A stretch of 64,000 bases of DNA from Leptasterias polaris (GCA_037783415.1 JAZGTN010000022.1:744001-808000); one strand, 5' to 3'; positions 24,601 through 35,315 are shown, counted from the stretch's first letter. A program made the numbers and translations. The notes: generated by a model from the letters alone, not told the origin.

Positions 24601-27600
24601 ATTTTCAATTCATTTCATTAAGGTTTCTTATCAACTCAAAAAATCCTCAGATTTCTGTGGGTTGGTGTCTGTTCGCGAATGCTGCAGCCAGAGATGCAGT
24701 TTGAACCTGTTGTCACCTTGCTAAAGGTGTATGGATTCAATGTTCTTGTGAAAATTCTGTAATACTGTGTCTTGTGGACACTGTGTTCAACTGAAACTTT
24801 CACAAATGACTTGTACTTTATCATTCTGTATAACTTTGGCTATAAATCAGCATTACATTCGTATATTGACAAAAACCAATCTATGATCTGTAAGTAGTAT
24901 GGCATGATTAACAATGTGCAATATTGAAGTGGACAGACCTCTAAGAGTTAACATCAATAAATTTCTTTGTAATCTTCCTATAGGTCTGAAGAAGGCATGA
25001 CACCTGTCCATGTAGCTGCCACTTGGGGGCGCTATCAGGCTCTTGGCCTTCTTCTTCGGAACGGTGGAAATCCTGACCTGTGTGATGAGGATGGTGCTAC
25101 TGCAATTGACTTGGCAAGTGAACATGGGAATACTGAGTGCTACAATATCATGACGACTTACAAATCTGATGAGGAAGGAAATGAGCAGAGTTGGGAAGAC
25201 GACAGTGTTTTCACAAGTGCGTTTCTTTTCTTTTTTCAAGTGATTGGGGAACAGGAAAATTTGAAATGTGTCCTAATGAATGTGACGATTCAAATCATGT
25301 TAACATTTTTATGAAAGAAAAATCATATTTTTCCATATAAAGCATGAAAAAAAGTTTTTGTGAGAATCGCCAAAACTATCCAGTTTAATTTTTCCTTAAA
25401 TGTATCATACTTATTTGTTGTGTTTTGGTATACATGCAGTGCACTGACATGAACTGCAATTTTCAAAGACTTTCTTAAAGTTCAACCAACGCTCGGGCAA
25501 AATTTGCTTCAATTGAAAAAACCCATTGATTGTGCCTTGTAACCCTTTTTACTTCACCACAAATGTCGCTACAGTTACATTATCATTTCATTGCATTTTG
25601 GACAGGAGATCGAACGAGTGGATCAAGCTGTCAGAGTTTTCATGATCCTCACCGTGACCACAATTGGCAATTCAGCAACTCATCACTTCACTGCCTCCAA
25701 GATTCTATACATGTACATCCTTCACTTGACTCCACTGGCCTCTCTGACTACCTCCAGGAATCTTGTATCTCATGTTCTTCCTACTGTGCACCTCAAACTG
25801 ACCAAGACAAAAAGTACCTGTCCAGATCTTTCTTTCCTGATTTAGTCCCGAGTATTGGGGCAGAGGCTGAAAATTATTTTGAGCCCAGCAAGGGTGATCG
25901 TTGTCTTCCCAAACTCAAAACAGCAAGGGGAGAGTACTTTCAGAATGCGAATTTCAGAACAAGTTTTGGCGTCACAGGAACAACTATAAATAAGTCTTCA
26001 GGGACTAGTACACTCCCTGATGTAAAACAGATGAGCCATGAAAGGGATTCTGAAAAGATTAACACAAAACTGAGAGAACATTCCCAAAGCACAAACAACG
26101 AACCAAGTTTGGAAGTTCGTGAAAAGACAAAACAAAGGGCAGTTAGACGGACTCTTTCAGAACCTAAACAAGTCGTGGTCGGACAAAGTGAAAGTCATTC
26201 AGAAATATTGGAGACAGCGCAGAGGGCAAACTCAACAAGAACAGATTTGAGATCAAACCTTAATGTTTGTGGAAGGGTAGTACCATCTGCATCTAGAAGA
26301 TTCTTTTCTGACTCTAATTCAGTTTTTAAGGAAAGTGAAAGATTTTTGGGAACATTTAAAGGTTGTGGTAACTCTCCAGTGTCTATGATGCATGACGAAG
26401 ACGATGAGACTGATGAATCTGAGGAGCCCTCTCGTGATCAAACTCTGTCATCCAAGGAGCTTGAAGAAGCTCTGAGTAAGAGCTGCCATGGCCTGGACCT
26501 AACCTCCCCAGATCATCCCATCGTCTTCACAAAATTCTGTAGCTCCCAAAGCGGTGACATCCCACCTTTGGACAAGACTGTTATTTTTCCACCACCAAGA
26601 AGATCAACCGCTGCGATTGACTATTGTCTTCCTGAACAACAACCAACCGACGTATCCCTAGAGAGTAGAGTGTCAAACACAAGTGATGAAAGTTCTGAAT
26701 ATGTTACTTGCCAAAGTGATGACATGTTTTTATGTAACAACAAGAAGCATATCCCGGATAAGCAGAAGAGAAACTCAAGGAGAGTCACTTTCAGCGATAA
26801 CTCTGAATCATTCATCAAAGTACCCAAAACAACTCATAGTGAAGCCACGGATACGGATGTGAGACACAGTGATCAGGATGAAATGCAGGGTAAGCCGCTG
26901 TTGCAGCAAACGTCGCAGCGAGATAAAAGGAAATCCTTTGAGGAAGCCAGCAGTTCGTTAGAAGACAGTTTGATTACATCTGATGAAGACTCCCTCTTGC
27001 CTCTCAGTAGAGAGCAGTGTGAGTGTTCATGTAAACAAGGGAGCCAGGCAACTGACGACTATGGTTATGTCCAAACAACCAGAAGAAGTGTCTCTTATAA
27101 GTGCCAAACCTCAGAAGACCCTCAGTCATTAACCTCTCTAAGACCAGGGTGTGGCAACGTGTCTGAAATAGAAGACATTGAGATCTTATATCACGATCCT
27201 CAAACTGGAACCACTCTAATTGAGCGCCAGTGTCCATCAGCCATGTCTACTCATCAAGACATGTCCGTCTTAGAGTATAGTATCACCTCAAGCGATGACA
27301 CAATGCTGTATGACTGGAGAGACTATCAGACAGAGGATGATGATCCGCTCGAGTCTCCATCGCTGTCACAGGAACTTCTAGAGCTGACGGATAAAGGAAT
27401 AAGAGAAATGATGAGGAAGTATGGTGAAGAGGCTGGTCCTATTACATCAACCACTCGTCTGGTTTACTTAAGACATTTAGCTAAACTGCAAGAGGATCCA
27501 AGCTTTGCTAAACGTGCTGCAAGCAGACATAATACAGAGGGTAAGATTGTTAATTTTTGCAGTATCTTTTTAATTGGTCTTGTTTACCCTTTGCTTGTAT

Positions 27601-30600
27601 TGTACTTCTGTAATCTTGTCCACATGATTCTGTCTTTTCTTATTGTGAGTACGGAAATAAATGTTACATTGAATTGGATTTAGAAAAAAGCAATTAACTC
27701 TTGTTTTTCTTATTTAAACATTTTATCAATGTCTGTGTTGTTATAAAAATTACCAGCCTTATTTTTAAGCTTTTAGTTCCTTTAACTTTTTCATTTATGA
27801 AAAGAAGTCAATGAGAACATTTATTTTTGCAAAATTTTTACCTGTTGTACATGCTTATCAACGTTTGCTTTATTGACAGGTTTGCATACAATGTCTGTAC
27901 AGGTATTTACCACTTATAAATTAGAATTAAATGGAAATGATTTACAACATGATCATGAAATCAATTCTATGAAGAGTTTTCTGTTCTATTTTTCTCTCAG
28001 GGTTCCGTTGGGAACTAGCGGAGTATCTTAACACAGGTCACCTGAAAGAATCTCACCTCACAATGGTGGCAGAGGAGCAGCTGATGGTCGCGCCGTTCCA
28101 GATACCCGACCAGTCCCGCAAATGGCGTGAAGGAACCCTTAAGTCATCCTTTAACTACCTGTTGTTAGACCCCAGAGTTACCATGGACCTACCTGGCCGC
28201 TACACACAACTCACTGAACTTGAGACATTTCGTGTATGTAACAAACCCTTTAATTATATCAATAATTAAATTTTCTGTGTTCTGGTAGATGTTTTTGTTT
28301 TTTTAAGCATGAGGTATAACGCACTGTGAAAAGAGGTTCGGGAATAGTTTCGTTCATGATACCGAAAACAAAAAAGGCTTCTATAACTAGAGAACACTAG
28401 CCAAAACACTAGGGTATCAAGAAACAAACCAGCCATTTTGTTTTCAAAGCCACCGCACTTCAACCATTCAAAGACTCAATCTAACAGTAAGTTTTTGTGA
28501 TACAAAGTATTACCATCTATTTGCACTTTCAAAGATGAAAGTACATGGACCTCACACAAAAATATTCACCAGAATGATCTGTTCTGTACATAGGTGACAT
28601 GTGTAGGAGCTCACCTGGCCTGGATTTTCATTCTTGTAGGGCAACAAAATTTTCAGAGAGAAGAGCTCTTTCATTAATAACTCAAAATGTCCACAGGAAC
28701 AATTTTAAAGGCCAGCTGAAGGGCAAAGGTCACGATACACTAGATGTGATTCTAGGCCTTACTAATTTGACAGAAAAAGTGACAATTTGATAACTGTGAA
28801 AAGAAAATGATCCCTAATTGTACCTTCCCTAAGTCTGGCGTTCAATGTCCATATGCATTGATGTAACTTGACCTTTCTTTATATCAACATTGCATTCGAC
28901 AGGTATTTGTTGCAGCAACCTTTTATATTGGGAAAGGAAAGCGAGGACGTCCCTATGCACACTTCTATGAAGCTCTTTCTGCAATGAAACCACCCAAAGA
29001 TAAAGAGGCTGACAGATCAGTGAAAGCTGCTAAGAAACAAGTAAGTATTCAAAAACTCCAACATCTTGAATCATGATTCTTCACAATAATGTTATTGAAA
29101 TTATTTTATTAATTTTAATTTTTTTGAATTACCCTGTTGGGTTATAGTCTTTGTTAAAGAAGGGATCCCTTTTATGGACGTCCTTAGAAGTGACTTAACC
29201 TTCTACAATGGATACTTTGTGACTTGTGCTGTTACCATTTCACTGAAACATGAGCCTTGATGGCTGTAGGGCAAGGGGGCGAGGTGGGTACCGGTAGATA
29301 TGCACAAAAATAAAACAGCTGATTGATGTAGACTTGACTCTGGCAGTAAAAGCAAACTAGATGTTGGGTTTTGCTTTGTGAAGATGGACCTCGTTAATTT
29401 TTACTGTTGTACATTCATAAATACCCGGGACTGTTGATCCATTCTGATTGGTCGAGAGGAGATCACATAGCCATATAAACACGGTGAGAAAGGTTTAAAC
29501 ATTTGAGAGGCGGGCAAGCTTATGCAGGTGCTAATTTATGAATGGGATTAAAAGAGTGGTGACTCGGTCTGAACCGGCTGTTTAAAACCTTGCAGGGTCG
29601 TTGCCGTGTGAAAGAAGGATCTTGGCTTTGGCTTGGTCCTTTATTGCACGGCCATGACCCTGCCAGTTTTAAATGGTCTGTTCGGGTTAAAACCTCATCG
29701 CCACGCTTTGGACCTTAATCTTTTCTGTTAATGTTTTATTCCATGGTGAATGATCTTCACACACGTATAAAAGCGGAGCCCCCAACATAGGGCTAGATAG
29801 CTCAGTTGGTAGAGCGCCGGCATGTTAATCCGGAGGTCGTTGGTTCAAATCCCGCTCTAGTCAATTTTTCTTTGTTCAACCCCAAAATCATGTATAAAAA
29901 CAATAAAAGTTTATACATTAACAAGAGAACATTTCTGAGGTCTATGACAGCGAAGTCCCATAATTTGATAATTACTTGCCTTATTGTAACAGGTGTTGTT
30001 ATTATTATATGTTAATGTTTGAGGTTTTTTTTGTTGACAGCCTGGTGCAAAAGTAAGTCACATCCTGGACATCTGGTCAGCCGGTCTTGGAGTAGTGTCA
30101 CTACACTGCTTCCAGAGTGTCATACCAGTAGAGGCATACGCAAGAGAAGCATGCATGGTGGAAGCCGTAGGTCAGTATCATCTATTCATTTTCCTTTTTG
30201 TTAAAGTCACCTGGAAATAGAATTAATTTTTATTAACAATAAAACAATTTTTTTAGTAATTGTTTGTCAGTATTTATATGTAAACAAAATAGATAAAGTT
30301 GTTTGGGGGCGACTCCGCCCATCCCTTTTTGTGACGTCAGTCGAGGAAGACTTCGCCTCGATCGAACATCGACCCCCTTGAACTTTCCTGCATTTACGTT
30401 GTATATACACGTGCAAGTAGTGAGATTGTACGTTTTGTTTGGTTATCCAAAAAGGGAATTTTTCTTGCATTTTTCCGGCAAAAATTGCTGCTGGATGCAG
30501 TAAAACGACTAAAGATGGGGTCAGCCAGCATTTTTTTCCTGCAGATCCCAAATATAGGCAGTTACGGGCATCGAAAGTCAGGCTAAACGAGGGCAAAGTG

Positions 30601-32081
30601 GTCCGGTCCGACGTCGTTTTCAGCGCTATGCAGCGAACACTTGGATACCCCTGTCGTGCTTGGATACCGTGGATTTTTTCGTTGGTAGTAGTGTGCAAGG
30701 GAAGTTGCAGTGAAGCTTAGGTTACCAGCGAAATGTTTCTGTGTTCGGATCGACTTGAGCTGTATGCCACGACGCCGCGGCACGCCGATCCGATAAATAG
30801 TTTGGCAAAGTAGGAAAAACAATACCTCATATTATCCGTGTTCTCGTTATGACCATGCTCGTATCTTCCGTTTTTAAGACATAGAAACGCGCATGGGACA
30901 GTTCGGGACTGGTGAAAAACCTCGTATAAACTGGCGTCTTGTATTAGTCGACTGTACACTGTCCTAGGATTGCATTGGGTGGTGACGTCCGAATACGAAA
31001 ACGCATCATACTGATCAGGTACCCAGACGTAATGTACGGGCCAGACTACACATTTTCTCCTGCCTCGATTGACGTCACGAACAGCGCCATGTAAAGGGGG
31101 GTCTATTTTTTAATTTGTAATTAAAATAAAAATACAATTTTTTTTACCTTAGTTAATTGTTTATTCACATTCCACTCATAAAAATGTATATATTAATGAC
31201 AAAAGCTTTATTTTGACAAAATACCACTGCCAGGTGCCTTTAATATTTCACAGCGAATTAGTTTTGAAGTTGTAATTTGGATTTGTATACTTTCATAATT
31301 GGGGTTATTAAAAAAGAACACTGCAAAATTTCATACACTATGTACACATGTCACAAGGATGTATGGGATTTGGGCAAACCATTTACAATAAAGCTAAATT
31401 TAGTTCAACTTATTTGAATAATTTTTAGCAATTGTTTGACCCACTTCGAGTATGAATTACTAGTGTGAAGGGGGTCACTGTGCATGCATGTGCATGCATT
31501 ATGCGCACATGTGATAAGGATGTGTGGGGGTTTGGGCAAAACATTTACAGAAGCTAAACATAGTTCAACTTGAGAAAATAGAATTAGCTGTTTCAAACTG
31601 CTTACCAACCAAAAAGACCTGTGGTATAAATGCAAAAAGTAGTTAATGGCCTGATGTTTCTACTCCAGCAGAGTCTTTCTCGAGGGAAAAATGACATCAC
31701 ATATATTATGTTTATAGTGTTGTGATGTCATTTAGCCTTCGAGAAAGACTCTGCTAGGGTCAAAACGTCAGGCAATTAACTATTTTTTGCATAGTTCAAC
31801 TTACTTGAATCATTTGGATCAAACGTTTGACCCACTTTGATTATGAATCAGCATGAAGGGGGTCACTCCTCTACCACTTTGACAAGTTTCTTCTGTCCTG
31901 CATGATAGGTCTGAGTCGATTAACAAACATCAAGAAAGGTGACTTCTATGGTCCATCTTCAACATGGCCTGTGAGACAGAGGAGACAGATGGGTGTGTTT
32001 CTTCTCAAGAAAGCCTGCCAGATCTTCTTGATTGAAGGGGAGCGACAAATTCGACCAGTAGACATAGCTCTTGGTCAATAA
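12672..32081 (+). CDS. ANKLE1: ANKLE1: ankyrin repeat, LEM domain and GIY-YIG endonuclease protein, 8 coding exons
   Basis: In vertebrates and worms ANKLE1/LEM-3 is a GIY-YIG endonuclease that cuts branched DNA and resolves chromatin bridges at cytokinesis. Exons: 12672-12739, 24355-24510, 24984-25216, 25606-27540, 28001-28233, 28903-29040, 30041-30170, 31909-32081 (stop 32079-32081). Phases agree at every junction, giving 1021 residues. Order: N-terminal helix; ankyrin repeats (about 20-130; GMTPVHVAATWGRYQALGLL, DGATAIDLASEHGNTEC); a long Ser/Glu-rich disordered middle (about 150-735) in one 1935-nt exon; LEM domain (about 745-790; IREMMRKYGEEAGPITSTTR); and a C-terminal GIY-YIG nuclease (about 800-1020; FYIGKGKRGRPYAHF, HILDIWSAGLGVVSLHCFQ, VEAYAREACMVEA, LTNIKKGDFYG). 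Human ANKLE1 is about 615 aa; the excess is the middle region. Exon 1 lies 11.6 kb upstream and is placed by phase (AG/G) and by the continuity of DRFR-LAESLLKKGASPN. Exon 3 uses a GTGCGT donor. ATG 12672 has a good context (AGAAATGG). Confidence 0.93.
13204..14054. mobile_element. Long palindromic (foldback) DNA element, copy 1, 9-bp target duplication
   Basis: The element is 13213-14045 (833 bp). Its ends are TAGACCCAGTAACTGGGGCG and the reverse complement. The 9-bp direct repeats AGTAAATAC at 13204-13212 and 14046-14054 mark the insertion. Two arms of about 395 bp are near-perfect reverse complements around a loop of about 49 nt (about 13608-13656), so a transcript would form a long hairpin. 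Because of the symmetry, similar 193-codon ORFs read on both strands (13355-13936 plus, 13328-13909 minus); their product resembles nothing I know. The 9-bp duplication fits Mutator-like (MULE) elements, some of which have very long inverted repeats; that assignment is inference. It lies in ANKLE1 intron 1. Confidence 0.88.
15950..16003. repeat. Exact 27-bp tandem duplication
   Basis: Two adjacent copies of a unit beginning TTACTTGACGCAGGCAAAAC, in ANKLE1 intron 1. Confidence 0.85.
16885..16952. repeat. Tandem duplication with CACACATGTG core
   Basis: CTTGCACACATGTGCAGTAA occurs twice, each followed by a GTTGAGAG tail, with small indels. Confidence 0.75.
17224..22551 (-). CDS. GBA1: Glucosylceramidase (GBA1-like, GH30), incomplete: catalytic exons not found
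   Basis: GBA1 hydrolyses glucosylceramide in lysosomes. Exons in transcript order: 22551-22497, 22014-21820, 20246-20094, 19701-19568, 18463-18282, then an orphan piece 17373-17224. Exons 1-5 splice in phase with GT..AG sites, giving about 239 residues. They include a signal peptide (MQRICFLFLALLGYFVLV), the Cys-rich start (KPCMKKEF..FVCECSADYCDTV), SILGFGGAFTDSAAMNIL, LLKSYFSADGIEYNMGRVPI, the NFTLVS sequon, FASPWSAPAWMKTN and GQPGEKYYKTWADYFIK. The next stretch, with the acid/base Glu in an NEP motif, is absent between 17420 and 18282. The 17373-17224 piece (WQCMAMEPPTMRDFVKMDLG..LKLMTHDDNLPAI) matches the family just after it but has TAA, not an AG acceptor, after a pyrimidine tract, and joining it to exon 5 would be out of frame. 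Everything beyond, including the nucleophile Glu, is missing. Nested in ANKLE1 intron 1, opposite strand. Probably a decayed or rearranged copy, or an assembly break. Confidence 0.8.
17455..17580 (-). mobile_element. tRNA-Asn-like SINE (minus strand)
   Basis: The reverse complement reads TAGAAAGCTCAGTTGGTAGA..CACGTTAATCCGGAGATAGA..GGTTCAAATCCCGCTCTAGT and then the AACCCCAAC tail. It has A and B boxes and a GTT-centred anticodon loop, like the copy at 29781. Located between GBA1 exons. Confidence 0.82.
17740..17870 (-). mobile_element. tRNA-Asn-like SINE (minus strand), second copy
   Basis: Same family as 17455-17580 and about 160 bp further right, same orientation, more diverged (GAACCAGCGGCCTCCGGATT, then GCGCTCTACGAACTGAGGTA on the plus strand). 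It lies where the missing GBA1 catalytic exon would be expected. Confidence 0.78.
18920..19060. repeat. Fragment of the TTAA-targeting repeat family
   Basis: Words CAAGTAAGTTTTTATTGCCATTAAA and GTCATTACCAAA match the right half of the copy at 59634 (AAAGTAAGTTTTTATGGTCATT, GCAATTACCAAAGG). In GBA1 intron 4; ends not resolved. Confidence 0.45.
20430..21275. repeat. Tandem array of about 200-216-bp units derived from a tRNA-Glu-like SINE
   Basis: Four units are recognisable by the recurring CCCCTGTTGGGGTTTTCCTC (20590, 20806, 21014, 21212; spacing 216, 208 and 198 bp). Each carries GTTTGGCTTAGTGTTTTCTT, an optional CCTTTCACCTCTGTGGA, and the B-box-like CCCGGTTCAAGTCCCAC, resembling a tRNA-Glu(TTC)-derived promoter. 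Related single pieces occur at 23300-23620. The array lies in GBA1 intron 2 and its units are open over about 86-106 codons, which is not coding evidence. Confidence 0.82.
21486..21783. mobile_element. 286-bp MITE, family A copy 1, 6-bp target duplication GTTATA
   Basis: Body 21492-21777. Ends are CAGGGATGAGA / TCTCATCCCTG, with subterminal TCAGACTTTT in inverted arrangement. GTTATA flanks both sides (21486-21491, 21778-21783). A second copy with the same ends is at 34521-34802. No ORF. In GBA1 intron 2. Confidence 0.88.
22265..22430 (+). mobile_element. tRNA-Asn-like SINE
   Basis: GGGCTAGATACATGTAGCTC (6-base insertion relative to other copies), then GTAGAGCGCTGCCACGTTAA, AGAGGTCGTTGGTTCAAATG and the tail TTGTTCAACCCCAAATCATA. 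In GBA1 intron 1. Confidence 0.8.
23300..23620 (+). repeat. tRNA-Glu-like SINE fragments
   Basis: CCTTTCACCTCTG(T/C)TGACCCTGG occurs twice (about 23315 and 23352), with a third related unit at about 23530 (GGTTGGCTCAGTGGTTTCTT, CCTTTCACCTCTGTGGACCC). The CTTTCAC loop followed by GGTTCAAGT resembles tRNA-Glu(TTC). These are dispersed relatives of the array at 20430-21275. Confidence 0.6.
23826..24112 (+). mobile_element. Degenerate tRNA-Leu-like SINE
   Basis: TGTCGTGGCTGAGTGGTCTC, AGACTCAAGTTCTGATGAGT, GGTGGGTTGAATCTC, then GTCAAATGGGTACCTGTGAG follow the layout of the 3958 family with many substitutions and no ATT tail. An old copy in ANKLE1 intron 1. Confidence 0.7.
29781..29900 (+). mobile_element. 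tRNA-Asn-like SINE with intact cloverleaf head
   Basis: 29791-29862 can fold as a tRNA: the acceptor GGCTAGA pairs with TCTAGTC, the D arm is GCTCAGTTGGTAGAGC, the anticodon loop ATGTTAA centres on GTT, and the T arm is GTTGGTTCAAATCC. A run of T (TTTTT) follows directly and could end Pol III transcription, but the sequence continues into the family tail TTTGTTCAACCCCAAAATCA shared by six other copies here, so this is a SINE and not a tRNA gene. In ANKLE1 intron 6. Confidence 0.85.
30201..31243. mobile_element. Non-autonomous TTAA-flanked DNA transposon (Kolobok/piggyBac-type target), about 1.03 kb
   Basis: TTAA at 30201-30204 and at 31240-31243 flank ends AGTCACCTGG and CCAGGTGCCT. A further internal inverted pair, GTGACGTCAGTCGAGG (about 30331) against CCTCGATTGACGTCAC (about 31063), lies inside. 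GC-rich with CpG in the middle (30300-31090), unlike the surrounding intron. No transposase seen. In ANKLE1 intron 7. Confidence 0.72.
31630..31792. mobile_element. Palindromic element with hammerhead-like arms
   Basis: Two arms of about 70 bp: AGTTAATGGCCTGATGTTTC / AAAACGTCAGGCAATTAACT outside and CAGCAGAGTCTTTCTCGAGG / CCTTCGAGAAAGACTCTGCT inside, around a short AT-rich loop (about 31700-31722). The right arm read forward has GCCT (31735-31738), a GAC..GTC hairpin, AAAACGTC and then AGGC (31770-31773) that can pair with the GCCT, an order reminiscent of a degenerate hammerhead ribozyme. In ANKLE1 intron 7. Confidence 0.55.
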
Positions 32082-32519
32082 ACATCTTCTGTAGTTAATT
32101 TTGTCGTATTGGACTATATTGACTTTTGCAGGAAACAAAGTACACATTTTGTTTGTTCGCAAATTCGTCCTGTATTTGTTTGCCGTCCATTTTATAAATT
32201 CAGCAGTATCTCTTTGACCAGGTCCATCAAAATCTCTCTGAATTAAAAAAAAATTATCAAACTAGAGAAAAACTATTCAACGTGCCAAAGTAAAAAGAAA
32301 GGGAAATTGCCTGGAAGTGGAAGGTTACTTCTATACCAGTCTAAAACCTTTATTTAAAAAATTTTGTGATTTTATACTAATTTTCTTAAGGAAAATTAAC
32401 CATTTGAAAGTTATTGTTGTATGACAAACTACCACTAATCATACCGTGAATCACCGAGGTGGGGATGGGGAGCATTTACCCCCAAATCTGTTCAACGCCA
32501 TCCCTTTGAAGTTTACACA

Positions 32520-33420
32520 CACACACACATACACCCTTACAGATCCGGTTTGTGGGGTACTGCTATTGTTGTTCTATTATTCCCTTTTCTGAAGAATTCC
32601 CTTGTGGGGTCCAATTGTTCCTATTGAAATGACCTTGTGGGGTCCATTGTTCCATTGTTGTCAGGACCCCACAAGTGCCAATCCGTGCGAACACACAAGT
32701 GTGTATATGCCTGCAATCGTGGACCTCCTATTGTCCCTCTTTTGTTTTTACTGTTTCTTTTTTGCAACAGCTCCCATTGGTTTTGTACACGTTTTCCAAC
32801 AGTGGACCTTTCCCGAACCGTGGACCTATTGTCCTCTTTTGTTATAGGTTCCCAGTTTGAAGCAGTATACAATTCCCGGTGCACACACCATTGTGGGGAC
32901 TTCCTATTGTTGTTCTATTATTCCCTTTTCTAAAGAATCACATTGTGGGGACCCAGTTTAACAAAGAAAAACGTTGTGGGGACCTTTGTTCCATTGTATA
33001 AAAGTCCCCACAGCTCTGGGTATGCCTACCTACCCACACACCCACGTGTGTAAATACCAGCAATTGTGGACCCTCCTTTGTTCAACTCTTTGTGATGGCA
33101 ACCGTGGACCACAATGCTTTCCTTGGTGATAGCAACCGTGGACCTATTGTCCATTTTGTTATAGGTCCATGGTTTGAATGTGGATACCTACCCACACACA
33201 CACAAGTGTGTATATGCCTGCAATCGTGTACCTCCTATTGTCCCTCTTTTGTTTATACTCCAACTTTTTTGCAACAGCTCCCATTGGTTTTGTACACGTT
33301 TTCCAACCGTGGACCTTTCCCGAACCGTGGACCTATTGTCCTCTTTTGTTATAGGTCCCCGGTTTGAATGTGTATACCTACTCACCCACACACACTCAGT
33401 AGGTTGTAAGTAGAGCAAAT
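32520..33420. repeat. Low-copy direct-repeat cassette (GTGGGGTCC / CCGTGGACC units)
   Basis: A segment of about 170 bp (ACACACAAGTGTGTATATGC ... TTTGTTATAGGT) at about 32688-32850 recurs at about 33198-33355 with high identity. Shorter units TTGTGGGGTCC/TTGTGGGGACC recur at 32603-32660 and 32890-33010, and CCGTGGACCTATTGTCC recurs about four times. CA/TG runs flank several units. ORFs read through it on both strands and shift between copies, so I do not call a gene. Confidence 0.75.
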
Positions 33421-34514
33421 GTTGGTTCTGTGCATGCAAATTGGCCCATCGTCTTCGTTCAGAAGAAAGGAAAAACAATAAAATAATAAACTTTGCTTGA
33501 TGAGACGCTCTCCGCACTGCCACTTTTGCTTGTTTTAGGTTATTGTTATTGCTTTTTGATACATCTTGCAATAGGATGTATGATTGGCAAACCCCACCAC
33601 CTCCCCTTCTCCCAAACGTTCAGTGTTCCATTTCATTGTAAATACAGTAAATTACTGGCATGTATTGTACTTACTGTCTTTCTATGCATTTGAAACTAAA
33701 CCTGTGTATTCTGAATGTGTATAAAGTTTCATCGCTCTGTTAACATAACTTTTGTACAAAAGATATCTGTGTTCTTCTAAGAAGAACATTATTTACGATG
33801 TTTTATTTTTTTATCTCATTGTTTTTTGTTTTTTTTAACAAGCAAAATATGCAATTTTCTTGATACTCCTTTGTTTTCGGTCCAAAAATTAATAAAAATA
33901 ATGTCCATAATCATAAGGTGACCAATAAATATTCTACAGTTTCTTGACAATTAAGAACCAAAGAATTTAAACTTTTAAAATGATATTGTTGTTGATTTTC
34001 ACATTCTGCTGACGGATGATGACTATTTAAAATCAAATATTTCAACCATAAAACAACCACAAATTCTTTTGAAAATTTGACATTTCATTGATACTGTTAT
34101 ATTAAATATTCGCATTCACCATGCTGAGAATTTGTAATTCTGAAGGAAGAATTCAGAATTATAAACTTTGAATTGGAATTTTGTTATTCACTTGCCAAAT
34201 TAAAGTTCTAAATCTTTATTTTGTACAATAAACAAGAAATCATCCATTTATCACACACTTTTTAACGAATTGTACTGAAGGGTTGTTCTGTATAACTAAT
34301 TAAGAATTACATTTTGCTAATTGCTTGCTGCTAATAAAATCTAGCATCTAATAACTTGAAGTTTTTGTGTAAGTAGGCGCCTATTTGTGTGCCAGTAAAA
34401 ACCTTTTTTCTTCTTCTCATAACTCGAATGGGGAAAATATTTGTTGGGGAGGGTGAATTAAAATTTTATAATTTTCCAGTTTCACTTCTCCCCATCCAAA
34501 GGGAATTGTAGTCC

Positions 34515-34808
34515 GATATTCAGGGATGAGATTTTTCAGACTTTTGTCTGAATTCAGACTTTTTATGTCAGCCTGGCGAATAAAAAAAGCCTTTCATATT
34601 TCCACATAAGAGAAAGACTGCTCTTTGATCTACTTCACTAGTGCTTAGGACACTGTTCCTAAAAGCCCTTTGAATTCCAAACCCTCCCTAGGGGTTACCA
34701 AAAGGTAGAAACACCATCATTTCAACATGTAGGCCCTACGTCCTAAAATTTGGATCCAACATGTAGTTTCGGACTTTTTGCCAGCAATGACTTTCGTCCC
34801 TGGATATT
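34515..34808. mobile_element. 282-bp MITE, family A copy 2, 6-bp target duplication GATATT
   Basis: Body 34521-34802, ends CAGGGATGAGA / CGTCCCTG, about 90 % identical by eye to 21492-21777. GATATT flanks both sides (34515-34520, 34803-34808). Two copies with independent 6-bp duplications define the family precisely. Confidence 0.88.
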
Positions 34809-35315
34809 ACAGAGTACTAGACGAGGACACAAAGAGCATGGAAACTACGAAACCACCAACCGGCTGTTTTTGGCCTGTAGCTAGTTCTCCATGGTCACAG
34901 CATTCTTCTACCTCCATAGTCAAGACTTTATAACTTTATAAGGTTCACATGCACAAAATCAAAGGCATTTCACAGGTCGTAATGCATGCAAACAATGGGA
35001 CCATGTGTGTTAATTTGGGGGAGAAATTTACAGGAAATAACACCTTGTTTCAGCGAGAAATAACTTTCAGGAATTCTTTTTAGAGGCCTTTAATAAAAAA
35101 TAATTATCAGGAACCTGAAAATTCCCTTGCTTTTTCAAACACTTGAGGGCGCTGTTCGATGTAAACAACCAACACTCATCTAGTCGAGAAACATGCTCGT
35201 TATAAAAATGTTTGTATAATATTAATTTATACTATTCATTGACTAATGTTCAGGTTTACTAGTTTTAGTGCCAGTTTGGGCATGGATTTTGATGAGCCGT
35301 GAAATGGCTGATAAC

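Noticed and set aside
29791..29862. Functional tRNA-Asn gene
   Set aside because: It folds as a cloverleaf but belongs to a multi-copy SINE family with a common 3' tail; body identity to real tRNA-Asn is weak.
32602..33571. Overlapping 60-127-codon frames on both strands
   Set aside because: They translate the duplicated cassette in different frames. No conserved domain or splice context.
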